Shown: positions 46,264-57,900 of the stretch, in pieces | Layout of the letters: each line of letters begins with the position of its first letter | Numbering within the stretch: position 1 is the stretch's first letter | Assembly: GCA_963580455.1 (NCBI GenBank) | Contig: OY756962.1 | Location: forward strand, 21,706,001 to 21,770,000 | DNA length: 64,000 bases | Source of the DNA: Euonymus europaeus | Taxonomy: Eukaryota > Streptophyta > Magnoliopsida > Celastrales > Celastraceae | Reading direction: 5' to 3' | Notes under the pieces: model-generated | Seen by the model: the letters and a program-made list of their open reading frames with translations, nothing else | Told to the model about the DNA's origin: nothing | Databases searched by the model: none | Made by a program: the position numbers and the translations under genes

Positions 46264-47514
46264 ACTTCTTAGATCATTGATATTGGTGCATCTTCGCACA
46301 TATGTGTGTCGTTGTAGGATCTGAGAAGAAGTAGAATTTTGGGAGCAAGAGAAGTGGTCATAAAAGTAGGAAATGGAGCAACTATTGTTGCCACTGTTAT
46401 GGGGACTGTTTTTTTTATTAAATTACCTTCTTCTCATATTTTAAATTTGGATAACTGTTTGTTAGTTCCTAATGTTTTCAATTACATCCTCTCCGTGGGA
46501 CTGTTAACATAGAAGAATTATGAATTCAGTTATAAGAATGATGTTTGTTATATTCATTTTGGAAATAAATATGTTGGCATGGATAATTTGATAAATGGTT
46601 TGCATTATTTAAATATAAATAATGGTAAGTTTCTAACTCATGATAAGAACAATAATACAGATGAATCACTTAAAAATAATTCTAAATATTTGTGGCATCT
46701 TATATTAGGTTACATTGTAGAAGAAAGACTTAACAAGTTGATAAAAGAGGGTTTGATCAAATCCTCGGATTTAGAATCATATTCTATTTGTGAGTCTTGT
46801 ATTCAAGGTAAAATGACCAGATCATCCTTTGTTGGACAAAGTCAATGATCTACTGATGTTTTAGAATTAATACATTCAGATGTATGTGGGTCATTTAATC
46901 AAATGGCTAGAGGTGGTTACTTCTACTTCATTACTTTTACTGATGATCATTCACAGTATGGGTATGTGTACTTAATGAAGTATAACCATGAATCTTTTGA
47001 AAAGTTCAAAGAATTCAAGGCTGAAATAGAAACTAGAGATCAATGAGGTGAATACTTGAGTCATGAGTTTGATGGATTCCTTAAGGAACATGGCATTGTT
47101 TCACAATTGACTCCTCTAGGAACACCGCAATTGAATAGTGTATCTGAAAGGAGAAACCGTACTTTATTAGACGTGGTACGTTCAATGATGAGTTATACTA
47201 AATTACCTCTTTCACTATGGAGTTATTGGCAACTGATTGCAACCTATTTGCTGAATAGAATTCGCTCTAAATATGTTCCTAAGACACCATATGAGATATG
47301 GGTCGGTAGGGCTTCAAGTCTTAAACATGTTAGGATTTGGGGTTGCCCAACTCACATCAAAAAACTGTTAATAGATAAATTAGAGGTCAGATCTAAACAA
47401 GGTAGATTTGTTGGATATCCAAAGAAAACTTTGAGATACTATTTTTATATTCCCACTGACCACATAATTGAGATCAGTAGAGATGTCATATTTCTTGAAA
47501 AAGAGTTTATTTAG
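46264..47514 (+). pseudogene. copia protease and integrase remnant
   Basis: A protease-like IIDIGASSHICVS (the catalytic DSG has become DIG), the pre-integrase YLWHLILGYIVEERLNKLI, and integrase LIHSDVCGSFNQMARGGYFY, FITFTDDHSQYG, LTPLGTPQLNSVSERRNRTL, RIWGCPTHIKKL. In-frame stops interrupt it, for example at about 46,846 and 47,044. Confidence 0.85.
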
Positions 47515-47589
47515 AATGGAGGTATTGGGAAAATGATAGAACTTGGGAAAGTATATGATATTCCAAAAATTGATCAAGATTAAATTCAA

Positions 47590-48521
47590 GAATCCAATGA
47601 TGACATTCTCCTTTTTGGGAATGATGTTGGAATGATGACTTCAGTTAAAGTCTAGTTGTCAAAAACTTTTCCCATGAAAGATTTGGGAGAAGCCGCCTAT
47701 ATTCTTAGAATTAGAATATATAGTGATAGATCTAAAAGAATTATAGGGCTTTCCCAAGCTTTGTATATAGACAAAGTGTTGAAACGGTTCAACATGCAAG
47801 AGTCTAAAAGAGGATTGTTGCCTATCAGACATGACATTCATCTTTCCAAAGAAATGTCACCAAAGACATTTGAGGAAAGAGAATGAATGAACAAGATTCC
47901 ATATGCATCTGCAATTGAAAGTATGATGTATGTTATATTATGTACTAGACCTGACATAGCACATGTTGTACATGTTACAAGCAGGTTTCAGTCAAATCCT
48001 TGTGAAGAGCACTGGGTAGGTTTTAAGAATATTCTTAACTACTTGAGAAGAACTAAAAAATTAATCTTAACATATTGAGGATGTGATTTGAGAATTGATG
48101 GATTTACTGATTTTGATTTTCAAACAAATATTGATGTCAGAAAGTCTGTTTCTAGGTTGGTTTTCATAATTAATGGTGGAGCACTGTGTTGGAAGAGTTT
48201 GAAGCAAAGCACTACTATAATTTCTACCACAGAGGCTGAATACATCGATGTATTAGATGCTGAAAAAGAAGTGGTTTTGATGAAGAAGTTCGTATTAGAA
48301 CTTGTTGTGGTTTGATCCATTGAATCACAGTGCCATTATACTTTGATAACAATAGGGAAATTGCTAAGGTAAAGGAATCAAGGTCTCAAAAGAAATCCAA
48401 ACATATTGAAAGATGTTTCCACCTCATCAGAGAGAGAATTGAAAGAGGTGATATAGCCTTGCAGAAAATAGCATCAACAGAAAACATTGTTGATCCATTA
48501 ACTAATGCTCTAACTCTATAG
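47590..48521 (+). pseudogene. copia RT C-terminal part and RNase H remnant
   Basis: DDILLFGNDVG, TFPMKDLGEAAYILRIRIY, GLSQALYIDKVLKRFNM, and PYASAIESMMYVILCTRPDI for the RT end; STTEAEYIDVLDAEKE and RSQKKSKHIERCFHLIRE for RNase H. Stops at several tryptophan positions and a deletion upstream make it non-functional. Confidence 0.85.
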
Positions 48522-48592
48522 TAGTTAGATCGTCATTTAGAGAAGATGAATATGAGATATCATAGTGATTGGCTTTAGGACAAGTGGGAAAT

Positions 48593-50108
48593 TGTTAGAT
48601 ATATGTCCTGTATAGTCAATTTATACGTTTGTATTTGGAATGTATATAATAATAGTACTGTATTAGTTTATTTAATAAATGGCAATTCATTATATATTTG
48701 ATATTTCCATTTAATAGTTGTGTTAAATATGTTTATAGATATTTGATAGACACATCATTCTCAAGAGTTGAGAATATGAGTGACGAGTGATCTCTAGTAT
48801 AAATATTTTAAATAAAGTTTCTGATCGTAGAATTATTAATTATACAATAATGATTTAGAAGATCAGCATACTGTTTGTTTCCTATAAAGATAGGGTTGCG
48901 AGTCTCATGCAATCTAATATGAGATATTATAACAAACAATATGAAAGATTTATTGTTGAATAAATGCTTCGAACATGACTTGTTAAATAATGAATCACAT
49001 GGGGGTTTATTTCATTGTCAATGATTTATTATTTATTTACGATTGTGTGACTAATCCTTAGATCTGAGATGACATAGTAGTCTTGTATATGGGTGATTGA
49101 ATTTTGTCAATATTGAGAATATTTATTTATTGAATAAATATTGACACTCAATGGATTCAGTTAGTTATATATGGAGACTTGTATGCAATCAATAAGAGAT
49201 TTTCATCTTCTTGAAATGAACAAGTAGTATATCCTATGTGATCCAGATATTTATTGACAAAGGAAATCATTGGCCGAGGTTAAATGATTAATGAAAAGGT
49301 GTTTTCATTCATTATTGTTTGTCAATAAATTATTAGATTTGTACATATGATTGAGTTAGTAGATTTGACACATATTCATGATCCTCGCTCAATTGGGATA
49401 TTGCACAGTGGAAAGATTCAATTACATGGTAATCAAAATTAAAGGTTTATATAAAAGTATTCATCACTAATTGGTTAGTTACGATATACTACTAGGCTTC
49501 ACTAGTGATTTATAAGAAATGATTAAAATATGTTTTAAATAATATCAAAGAGTTTGGTATTATTCTTATTGTTAATCGGTAATGAATCTATAAACTCACA
49601 CATATAAGAATAACAGAAATTGTTCCGCTAAGGTTGGAAAGGAGAATTGTTTGAATTCGATAATTTACTAAAATGAAAATAATGAAATTATTAGTTAAAT
49701 GGAAGTTTATTGTAAGTCGGAATGAATCCAACTGATTAATGGAGATTGCTAGCACATTATACACTAATTATAAAGTGGATTCATAATTTAATTAATAAAA
49801 TAATAAATTTTTGTAGGTGGTTACCGACACTTTTAGTAGTTGCCAACAATACCTTAGATGTTGTATAAAATGTGTGTAAAGTACAAATATATGTAGTGCC
49901 AATTCATTATTTTCTAAAATATTGATTACAGAATCAATTAAGTTTCTAATTTTCTAAAATTAGAAAGTTTTCAAAGGTGGCCTTAGCTTGTGATTATAGT
50001 TGGCTGACTAGAAGTTCTGTACGATCGAAGATCTATCAGAGAAATTTAGTCAAACACGCTTCAAATGTAACATTTCCGTTGCATATATTGTATACCGATT
50101 TGTTAACA
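48593..50108 (+). repeat. Probable 3' LTR of the second copia element
   Basis: It starts TGTTAGATATATGTCCTG directly after GGACAAGTGGGAAAT, as expected of a copia 3' LTR. The right end TGTTAACA at 50108 is chosen because TGTTA/TAACA would be matched ends; this border is uncertain as no second LTR is available. Confidence 0.5.
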
Positions 50109-51768
50109 ATTTCATGATTTTTCTTTTTCTTCTGAAATACTGATGTATAAAAAATGATAATCTGAGATGGAAGAGATTATTTATGCAGAATCTTAATATT
50201 CAAAGGGGCAGCATCACAATTATTTTACCCAACAGAATCTAATGCAATGTAGTATTGGTATTCTCATTTGAACGAGAAAACTCAATTAATATTGGCTTTT
50301 GTTGTTATTTAAAATCTCACATAGAGTCATCTGAGTGGTTTATAAGAAAAGTTCATCTCTCTTTTAACTAATTGTGATATTTTGGTTAAGTCCCATTAAA
50401 TGAGATAGCTAAGAGGAATAAAAATGTGGGGATCCAATGTATCTACGAGAATCGAATAAAACAAAGCGGACAATATCAATTGGTTGAATGAGCTTCAAAG
50501 TTCTGACATGATATCGGAATAATTGATCCCACATCAAAAATAGCAAAGCCATCCAAGTGCTTTATAAGCAAAGTCCATCTCCCTCTTAAGTGTTAATCAA
50601 TTGTGGCCTTTTCTAGGCCTACACATTATTAAGTGAGATGATCTAGAGGAACAAAATCATGTGAATTGATATATCCACTCGAATTTGATATTTTAAAGCG
50701 GACAATATCAATTGATTGAGTTAGCTTGAGATTTTAGACAGCTTTACATAACTAATGAATATTGACATTCCCAGAACAGAACAAAAACGAAAGACCAAGA
50801 AAATCATTAAAATGAGTGCAACTTTATTTACTTGTGTTATACAGTGAAGAAAGTAAAGCTACTGGGCCGTGGGAGGCCTTATACACCGGTGAAAAATGAG
50901 AGATAAACCACGCCTCTGAGCCCTTTCCCATACTCTCTCACACTCTCAGCTTTTACGTTTTACGAGAGCTTATACTGTATCAACATACTCTGATCCAAAC
51001 GGACTCGGAGTCTTGTTTTCTGGAGAGGAATCCATATTTTCCAGTTTAAATGGCGGTGGCGAATTGGGAGAATTTGAAGCAACAACAACTTTTCCCTTGG
51101 CTTTCTGGTTCTCAATTTGTTGGAGCAACAACTTTCCACTGGAAAGGTGCAACTCCGAGGGGTAGGCTGGTTTTCGGATCCGTAACATTCCATATGCGGC
51201 CTGAAGAGCCTTGCCTCCTGAATGAAACAGAAGATCTCTGTATTGCACTCATGGACCAATCCTACTTTACCTTTTTCTGTTGTAAGTGTCTCTCTTGATT
51301 TGTTTTTTCTTCTTGTCCTTCGGACTAACATAGCAATTTTTTGTTATTGAGAGGGTAGTTTGTCTTTGCCTTTTTCTGAGTCTGTGGTTGATAACACGGC
51401 CCAACGTACCCTTGAGACAGCTGAGTGAACGTAAATTCGACTGCCAAGCCAGCGTGCACCATCTTGACGATAGATAAGAATGACCGAAACCAATGCTCGT
51501 AAGCCTCACAGACTGAACAAGTTCACAGCGTGAACATCTTGGAGGGTTTCTAACACCGGACGCTCTCACAAATGGAACGCCTAACATTGAGATAATTAAT
51601 TAGGCTATCGTTCCGTGGTTTATTGAAACATAATCACTATTAAGAATTTAAGATACTTTTCTAGAAATCATATATTAGATCAATACTAACTGAAAAACCA
51701 GGAAAAAATCTCTGTTATTTTACTCAGAACATACTATAATAATCTGACATAAGACAACACAATGCCAT
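50109..51768. other. Region with coding-like signals downstream of the MYB gene
   Basis: The minus frame 50970-51248 reads GGKALQAAYGMLRIRKPAYP and SELHLSSGKLLLQQIENQKA, which looks like real coding sequence, perhaps a terminal exon; no family recognised. 51,370-51,590 is clearly richer in G+C than its surroundings and is open in several frames. The rest is AT-rich. Confidence 0.3.
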
Positions 51769-53017
51769 TTAGTAATCAAAAGAACCATCCAAAAGTTCAG
51801 GGAATTGTGAACACAATTCTCTGTCATGATCCAATATTGCATCAACAAATGAACTTGCAGAAGATGAAGTGCTATCAGCATGGCTAGTGACTCCATTTCC
51901 GCTGGCTGCTCCACAATCATCGACTCCAGAACCACCAAATCCAACGCCGTTGAAGCACTGGGACAACTGATTTGGAGTCAGAGTCGACGAATTGCTTGAC
52001 AATAACGTTCCAGAAGGCGTGTACTCTTGTTGCTGCTCAGGAGGATCCATGAACGAAGCTGGATCGCTGAGGAGAAACTCGTTCCATGTAAATGAAGGAT
52101 TCAGCGGAATGTGAACTGCCTCTGGTGGTGGCCGGTGGGAAAAGGACTGTGGAGGGGTAAATTGTGAAAAAGCAGTAGTAGATGGCGATGGACATGAAGA
52201 GGTGGCTTCACCAAAGAAATGTGACTGGACATTGTTTGGGTTATTGACATGAAACCCAGTTACAAAATCCCAACAAGGGTTGTTGCTGATATTGATATTA
52301 TCATTCACTTGCTCCATCACAGGGTTTCTGATCATCTTAGAATAACTCGAAGAAAGTCCGGTGAGGACCGAACAAGTTGGTTCTGGTTGAGACATAATTG
52401 TGGGATTAGAGGCTCCAATGTGATGAATACCACTAATATTTCCAAACTCTGATAGAATCTGTGAAAATGGTTTGTGAGTCACAGGATCAATCCTCATCTT
52501 CAAAAGTTTCTTCTTCAGTTTTGTGTTCCAGTAGTTTTTCACATCATTGTCTGTTCTCCCTGGTAGATGTTAAGCAATTAAAGACCACCTGAGACCAAGC
52601 AATTAAGCACCCGGATAAGTAATTAAGACAACAAAAGATAATTGGAAGAAGCAATTCTTCACCTGCTACCAATAACTTTGTGAAGATTAATTATATGCTC
52701 TTCTTCTTGTAGCGTAAAACCGTCATGTTTGAGGTCAGGCCTCAAGTAATTAGTCCACCTAAGCCTGCAGCTCTTACCACATCTGTTAAGTCCTGTACTC
52801 GAAAAACAAATTAAAAGCTGTCAATCTTAATTAACTAGCGACATTAATGTACGATAAGCTTATAAAATGTGAATTTAGATTAACCTGCTTTTTTAGGGAC
52901 TAAAGTCCAGTTACCAACTCCATGGTTGGATACATAAGCAAGAATCTTTGCATCTTCTTCTGCAGTCCAAGGTCCCCTCTTGACATTCAGTTTGTCACAA
53001 CAAGGAGGTCTCCCCAT
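51769..53017 (-). pseudogene. TDF1/MYB35-like: R2R3-MYB of TDF1/MYB35 type with a stop codon in R3
   Basis: Exons 52885-53017, 52663-52792 and 51769-52588 join in phase (1,083 nt). The start [20 protein letters not shown] is classic R2R3-MYB; R2 is complete ([20 protein letters not shown]) and R3 follows. In R3 the frame reads WSLIA, then TAA at 52570-52572, then [20 protein letters not shown]. The expected residue is Gln (CAA), so one C-to-T change gives a 93-residue product lacking the end of the DNA-binding domain. The remaining 267 codons are open and contain no other stop. TDF1/MYB35 is a nuclear regulator of tapetum development; its loss causes male sterility in Arabidopsis, and its loss is tied to sex determination in garden asparagus. 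Position agrees with Arabidopsis At3g28470. A sequencing error cannot be excluded. Confidence 0.85.
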
Positions 53018-53246
53018 TGATTTGATTACGGCGGCGAGAAAGATGTAGAATAACAAGTACTGGTGATGCAATTTCAATTCCAATTCCAGTACAGTTTTAT
53101 GGAAGGAAACGTTTAACAAATGAGGAAGCAAAAAAAGCATGCAATTGGCTCTCCTCAATTAACAGCATTTGCATGATTGTTTTCTATCTTCTGAAAGGAA
53201 AAAATAACGGTTTTACATGACACCATGGCAAATGCTCTCTCTGTCC

Positions 53247-53289
<43 letters not shown>

Positions 53290-54481
53290 AAACAAGGTTG
53301 ATTCCATTAGCTGTTAATTCAGGTTCATTATGGGTGAGTACAGATTTAGTTAGTTAATTTGAATATTTTAGTGATTGCATAATGCAACTGTCATGTCTTT
53401 TAGGCCCTCAGCACTCTCTCTTGCTAGTTGCTTCTGAGTATTGGGTTAAATTCTCATGTAAGTTTGGGCAACATCATCATTCCAAGATTTCATGGCAGTG
53501 AACCAGAAACTCCCAGATAAAAATGGCTATCTGTCAGCTTTTCTTTATTTGTAGCCATCTTCAACAAAATTTACTTAAGAGTTAGAGATATAATTCCCAT
53601 AAAAACTAAAATATAAACAAGAAATCCAACGTCTGTTCTACAAAAGCACCACTTTTGCATGGATTTATCTTGCTGCTTGCTCTGTGAAATATCAGCCCGG
53701 TTGGCGCTGCCAGAGGATAGAAAGATCTCCTCCACTACAGAACTCCATGAGCAATCAAGAAAACTTCTCTGTCTCAAACTGGGAGTAGAAAAATACTCAA
53801 AATCTCCCTCTCTATTTGTGCTCTCACCGACTTCTTCCTTTCTGCCAGCATCACTTTATCCATAATTTTCATCGCAAACAAACAACCCATCCCTCTCAAC
53901 TCTGCCAGATATACACTCCCAATATCCCACAAGCTTGCTTCTTTAATATCCTAAGCATAAACCCAACCCGGAATTTTCATTCGAATCCAGGATGGCTCAA
54001 TCAGTAGCTTCTATAGATTTGTAAACTTAACTACCAGCTAGCATTGCTGACATTGCTCAAATTACTGGTACTAACACAAGTATCAGAACATGAAATGGTG
54101 CCGCTACATAAACTGATACTGACACTGCTATTAAAGTTAAGTCTTGAGAGCCAGTAAGAGATTCAGTTTCAATAGAGTGGCTGCTATTCTCTGGTTTGGC
54201 CATCGTTTGAGCGAGAGCGTGATAACTATTCGACGAAATGCGTGTGAGAGGCAAGGCTTTGGTGGTTTGATTAAAAATGAGGCCAAGATGGGCCCAAATT
54301 TAAAGCTATTCCACGTTTATCTGTTCTTTAAGTTTGTTTTTGCAAATATCAACGTCTAATCAACACTTTAAATGTTTTTTAGTTTTTCTTAAAAGCTAGT
54401 TCTCTAATGGTCACAGCACTCTCTTGTATGTAAAGCTTGGTTTTCTCAAACCTTGAAGTACAATCGAAGAAGAAGCACCCC
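53018..54481. other. Intergenic region with microsatellite and an unidentified minus frame
   Basis: The (CT)n/(CA)n run at 53248-53291 is upstream of the MYB gene. The minus frame 53571-53857 is open for 95 codons ([20 protein letters not shown]) and ends in a hydrophobic tail (GFLVYILVFMGIISLTLK), which could be a terminal exon of a tail-anchored protein. A second frame at 54057-54254 reads MAKPENSSHSIETESLTGSQ. I could not join them into one gene. Confidence 0.3.
53248..53291. repeat. (CT)n(CA)n microsatellite
   Basis: A compound dinucleotide run about 230-275 bp upstream of the MYB start codon on its 5' side. Confidence 0.9.
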
Positions 54482-54488
54482 TATAAAA
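54482..54488 (+). promoter_or_regulatory. TATA box of the thaumatin-like gene
   Basis: TATAAAA, 77 bp upstream of the ATG at 54559, a usual plant spacing. Confidence 0.65.
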
Positions 54489-54558
54489 CTAATCACTTCT
54501 GCAATAAATTAATGTCAGTATCTCACCGAGCATTGCCTCCAGTCTCTTGCATCAAAAA

Positions 54559-55439
54559 ATGGAGTTCTTTCTGGCTATTCTATGCCTTTTTATCTTATCT
54601 GGTAACTTGATTTCATAGTAATGTATACTTGGTTATCGTAAAATAATATTGTATTTCTATTTTCTAATACTAAAATGGGTTGAGATTTAATTAACAACAT
54701 TGCAGGGCATGGATTAGCAAGTCCATGCGTCACAACGTTTTATATAAAGAACCAATGCCCCTTCCCAATTTGGCCAGCAACAGCCTCTAACGAAGGCCAA
54801 CCGGTCATCGCTGATGGTGGCTTCTACCTCGCCCCAGCTACCACCACAACGATTTCTGCACCATCGACATGGAGTGGCCGAATTTGGGCACGGACCGGCT
54901 GCAATTTCGAATCTGAATGCATCCCCGGGTGTGATACTGGAGACTGCGACGGGCGACTAGCGTGTGAAGGACAAATAGGCACACCACCAGCCACATTAGT
55001 TCAATTTTCCCTATCAGGAAACAACAGAAAGCCCGATTTCTACGACGTAAGCGTGGTCGATGGCTATAACGTCCCCGTCTTAGTCTCGGACAGGCAATTA
55101 ACACCCAAATGTACCATAGCTGGTTGCGCCAAAAATCTGACAGCCTTGTGCCCAGCAGAACTACAAGTCGTGAATGCTACTACTGGTCTAGTGGTGGCTT
55201 GCAAAAGTGCTTGCTTGGCTTTCGATCTCGACTCATATTGTTGCAGAAATGCGTACGGAACGCCTGGGAGATGCAAGCCAAGTGCGTACTCCAAGTTGTT
55301 TAGGGATGCTTGTCCTTCTTATTACAGTTATGCGTATGACACAGCAGCTCCCATGGTTACTTGTTCTTCTAGGGAGTATGTCATAACCTTCTGTCCTGCT
55401 TTGGGTAATGCTCCTGCTTACTCGCCTGACGAGCTATAG
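54559..55439 (+). CDS. Thaumatin-like protein (PR-5 family)
   Basis: Two exons, 54559-54601 and 54706-55439, give 258 residues. A signal peptide (MEFFLAILCLFILSGHGLAS) suggests secretion. Family marks: NQCPFPIWPA, WARTGCNF, GDCDG, DFYDVSVVDGYNVPV, and the C-terminal cysteine cluster (CKSACLAFDLDSYCC). The mature part has 18 cysteines by my count, two more than the usual 16 (SPC near the start and SEC after TGCNFE), which may pair with each other. In the acidic cleft (REDDD) the glutamate position reads Gln (ATLVQFSLSG where LAEF-type is usual), so the cleft is less acidic than in antifungal members. The short first exon covering only the signal peptide is common in this family. Role in defence or development is inferred from the family. 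Confidence 0.93.
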
Positions 55440-55565
55440 GTTTGTCATCATATGTTATGTACCCACTAATGATAGTAAATCATTGTACCTTAAATTAATG
55501 AATTATAGTATTTATAAATTATTACGAATACTATATAATACCATAATAAGTAATGTATGCATTAC

Positions 55566-55600
<35 letters not shown>

Positions 55601-56474
55601 AATACATGTACATAAATTTCATGTATATAGGTCTCGAGTTTGAGTCTCTCCCACTCTTCATTTCCCTATGCTCATATATACATCATGAATTAATGTATTA
55701 TTTTTCATTATAGAATTGAAGTTTGTATTAATTTCATTATAATCTAGTTGGTGAATCTATTTTGTTCAATATCGTATACACTTGGAGGTTCTGACTTATT
55801 AGTTCAGTTCCTATTAGGAGCGATATCATTATAGCCATGCCCTAAACTTTGATCAACTCGCCAGATTTTCATATTTTCAGGTTAGAGACTTAGTTAAGTT
55901 GATATCAGATAAAAGAGTGTTCATTTGGAAGAAAATATTTATTGAATTTGAAATATGATTATTAATAAGTTAAGAAATTAAAAATACTTTTGTAAAAACA
56001 AAAAGGTGTGTCATACTCGAGCCTTTTTCTTTAGGGGTGTTAACAGTTGGTTTGGGTCGGTTTTTGAACATGTTTTGGCTGATCCATTTATTTGATTATT
56101 GGTTGGTTATTCAATTTTCAAATGAAAATATGAAAAAAATGACCAAAAGATTCGGTTATGATCGATTTCGATTATATCAATATTTTTTTAATGGCCCTAT
56201 TTTTCTAAAAAAGTAACTCGTGTCGTCCAATGGAATGGACTTTACGGCGTCCAGTCTTTTGGCTAGACTGGACGCTAGTAAAACCCTTTTGTGTTGGTCT
56301 AAACTATAAAATAATCTATCTATATAACGGTAACGGTATATAAAAAAAATAGGAGCTGAACTACAAAACAGTCTAGCCCTCTTTATCATTATATTAAATG
56401 ACACAAATATCTATTTAATAAAAAAAACATAAATATCTAATTAATAATAATTAATAATTTGACATTATTTATCT
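55440..56474. other. TLP 3' flank, microsatellite and AT-rich repeat DNA
   Basis: A (TA)n(CA)n run lies at 55566-55602. GGTTTGGGTCGGTTTTTGAAC near 56,050 resembles a MITE fragment. The first CGTCCAGTC module is at 56218-56280. No gene recognised. Confidence 0.5.
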
Positions 56475-57440
56475 CACTACAAGAAATTCGCGAATGATCT
56501 ACATAATTTTTTGTCTGTAATCTCTACCGGTAGGTAATCTAAACACCGATGAGAAAAATTTAATTGGTAATTACCGATGAATTTTTTCGTCAATAATCCA
56601 TTGACAAAAAATTAATTTCCGTCCACCAAGAAGTTTAAAAAAACTTCCGCCTATAATCCGTTGGTAATTCATTGATAAAAATTAAAAAAAAAAATCGTTA
56701 GTAATCTGTTGATAAAAAATTGGAAAAAATAAAAAAATTATTGTCATCGCTCTTGAGTTTTGCATTAATAATAAACTAATTCCCATACCACAATCTGTCA
56801 TATCCTTTTTATAATAAAATTTTGAAAAATCATTGATGGATATTGACCAAATCAATTTCCACGTGTCGTCCATTGAAATGGACTGTACGACGTCCAGTTT
56901 TTTGGCCAGACTTAACGCTAGCGTCCAGTCTAGCCAAAAGACTGGACGCCGTAAAGTCCATTCCATTGGACGATACGTGAATGTTGACTAGGTCAATATC
57001 TATAAATGATTTTTAATTTTTTTTCACAATTTTATTATGAGAAGGATATGACAAAAATGGGTACGAAGTTTTAACTTATTACTAATGAAAAACTTGCAAT
57101 GAAAATAACTTCTTTTATTTTTTTCATTCTTTTGCCGATGAATTATTTACATAATTTTTATTTTGCTGACGGATTACAGATGAATTTTTTTTTTTTTGCT
57201 AACGGATTACAAACAAAATTTATTTTTTATTTTTTGTCGATGGATACGAAATTTAATTTTTTAATTTTTGGGCGACGGATTATCAAAGAAAAAATCCATC
57301 GATAATTACCAATGAAATTTTTGCCATGAGTTTTTAGATTACCTATGACGATTTTAACGATGAAAATTTTCAATCGATAATCAATATTATCGATGGATTT
57401 TTAAGATTTTCAAGATTTTCAATCGATAATCTTGTATTGA
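56475..57440. mobile_element. CACTA-type palindromic element
   Basis: It opens CACTACAAGAAATTCGCG, the classic CACTA terminus, and closes near 57,438 with CTTGTATTG, a one-base variant of the matching end. Nearly the whole length forms an inverted repeat centred on CGCTAGCG at about 56,925-56,932. The inner arms (56,861-56,928 and 56,931-56,990) match at about 85 percent over 60 bp; the outer arms carry scattered GATTACCGATGAA-like sub-repeats. No transposase; it is a non-autonomous or foldback form. Confidence 0.65.
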
Positions 57441-57617
57441 GATTAACGTCGTCAAATTATTAGGTGGGGCAAGATAGACATTTATGCAAAAAAAAATTAA
57501 TGATGGATATTAGAATATTTAATCTAATGGTAGATAGGGTACTGTACTGGATATCCTGAAAATATTAATTAGGGGCAAGCGGGGTATTTAGTGTGCAATG
57601 ACATGCGTATTGTAATT

Positions 57618-57751
57618 TTATTTTGTGTTAAATGTTATTTCTTTTCAATGATAGAGATTATACCATTTAATCTAATGGTAAAAATAATTTTATTTTGTTT
57701 TAAAATTTATTTCTTTTCAATGATAGAGATTATACCATTTAATCTAATGGT
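57618..57751 (+). repeat. 66-bp tandem duplication
   Basis: The block CAATGATAGAGATTATACCA followed by TTTAATCTAATGG occurs twice in a row with only small changes. Confidence 0.8.
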
Positions 57752-57900
57752 AAAAATATGGACTGTTTTTATACAATTATTTTAATTGACTGTTTTGTAA
57801 TTTAGACCAACAAAAAGGGCTTTACTAGCGTCCAGTCCGTGTAAAGGACTGGACGTCATACAGTCCATTTAAATGGACGACATGTGTACGTTGACTCAAT

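Larger units (their letters stand above)
45380..50108 (+). mobile_element. Second Ty1/copia element, decayed and 5' truncated
   Basis: Internal domains in copia order with many in-frame stops, then a purine tract (near 48,580) and a probable 3' LTR. No 5' LTR was found; similarity to gag starts abruptly at about 45,390. Much of RT is deleted between the integrase end (about 47,514) and DDILLFGNDVG (about 47,600). It lies between the RsmD-like and MYB genes, enlarging that gap compared with Arabidopsis. Confidence 0.88.
56218..57900. repeat. CGTCCAGTC modules in inverted arrangement
   Basis: Four copies of a short module containing GTCGTCCA, TGGACT, CGTCCAGTC and GACTGGACGCTAG occur at 56218-56280, 56863-56930 (reverse partner 56931-56985) and 57829-57885. 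The outer two are inverted relative to each other and share the flank AACCCTTTT-GTTGGTCTAAA. They enclose the CACTA-like palindrome. Confidence 0.7.

Noticed and set aside
51370..51590. Organelle-derived insert or rRNA fragment
   Set aside because: The higher G+C is suggestive, but I could not recognise any plastid, mitochondrial or rRNA sequence.
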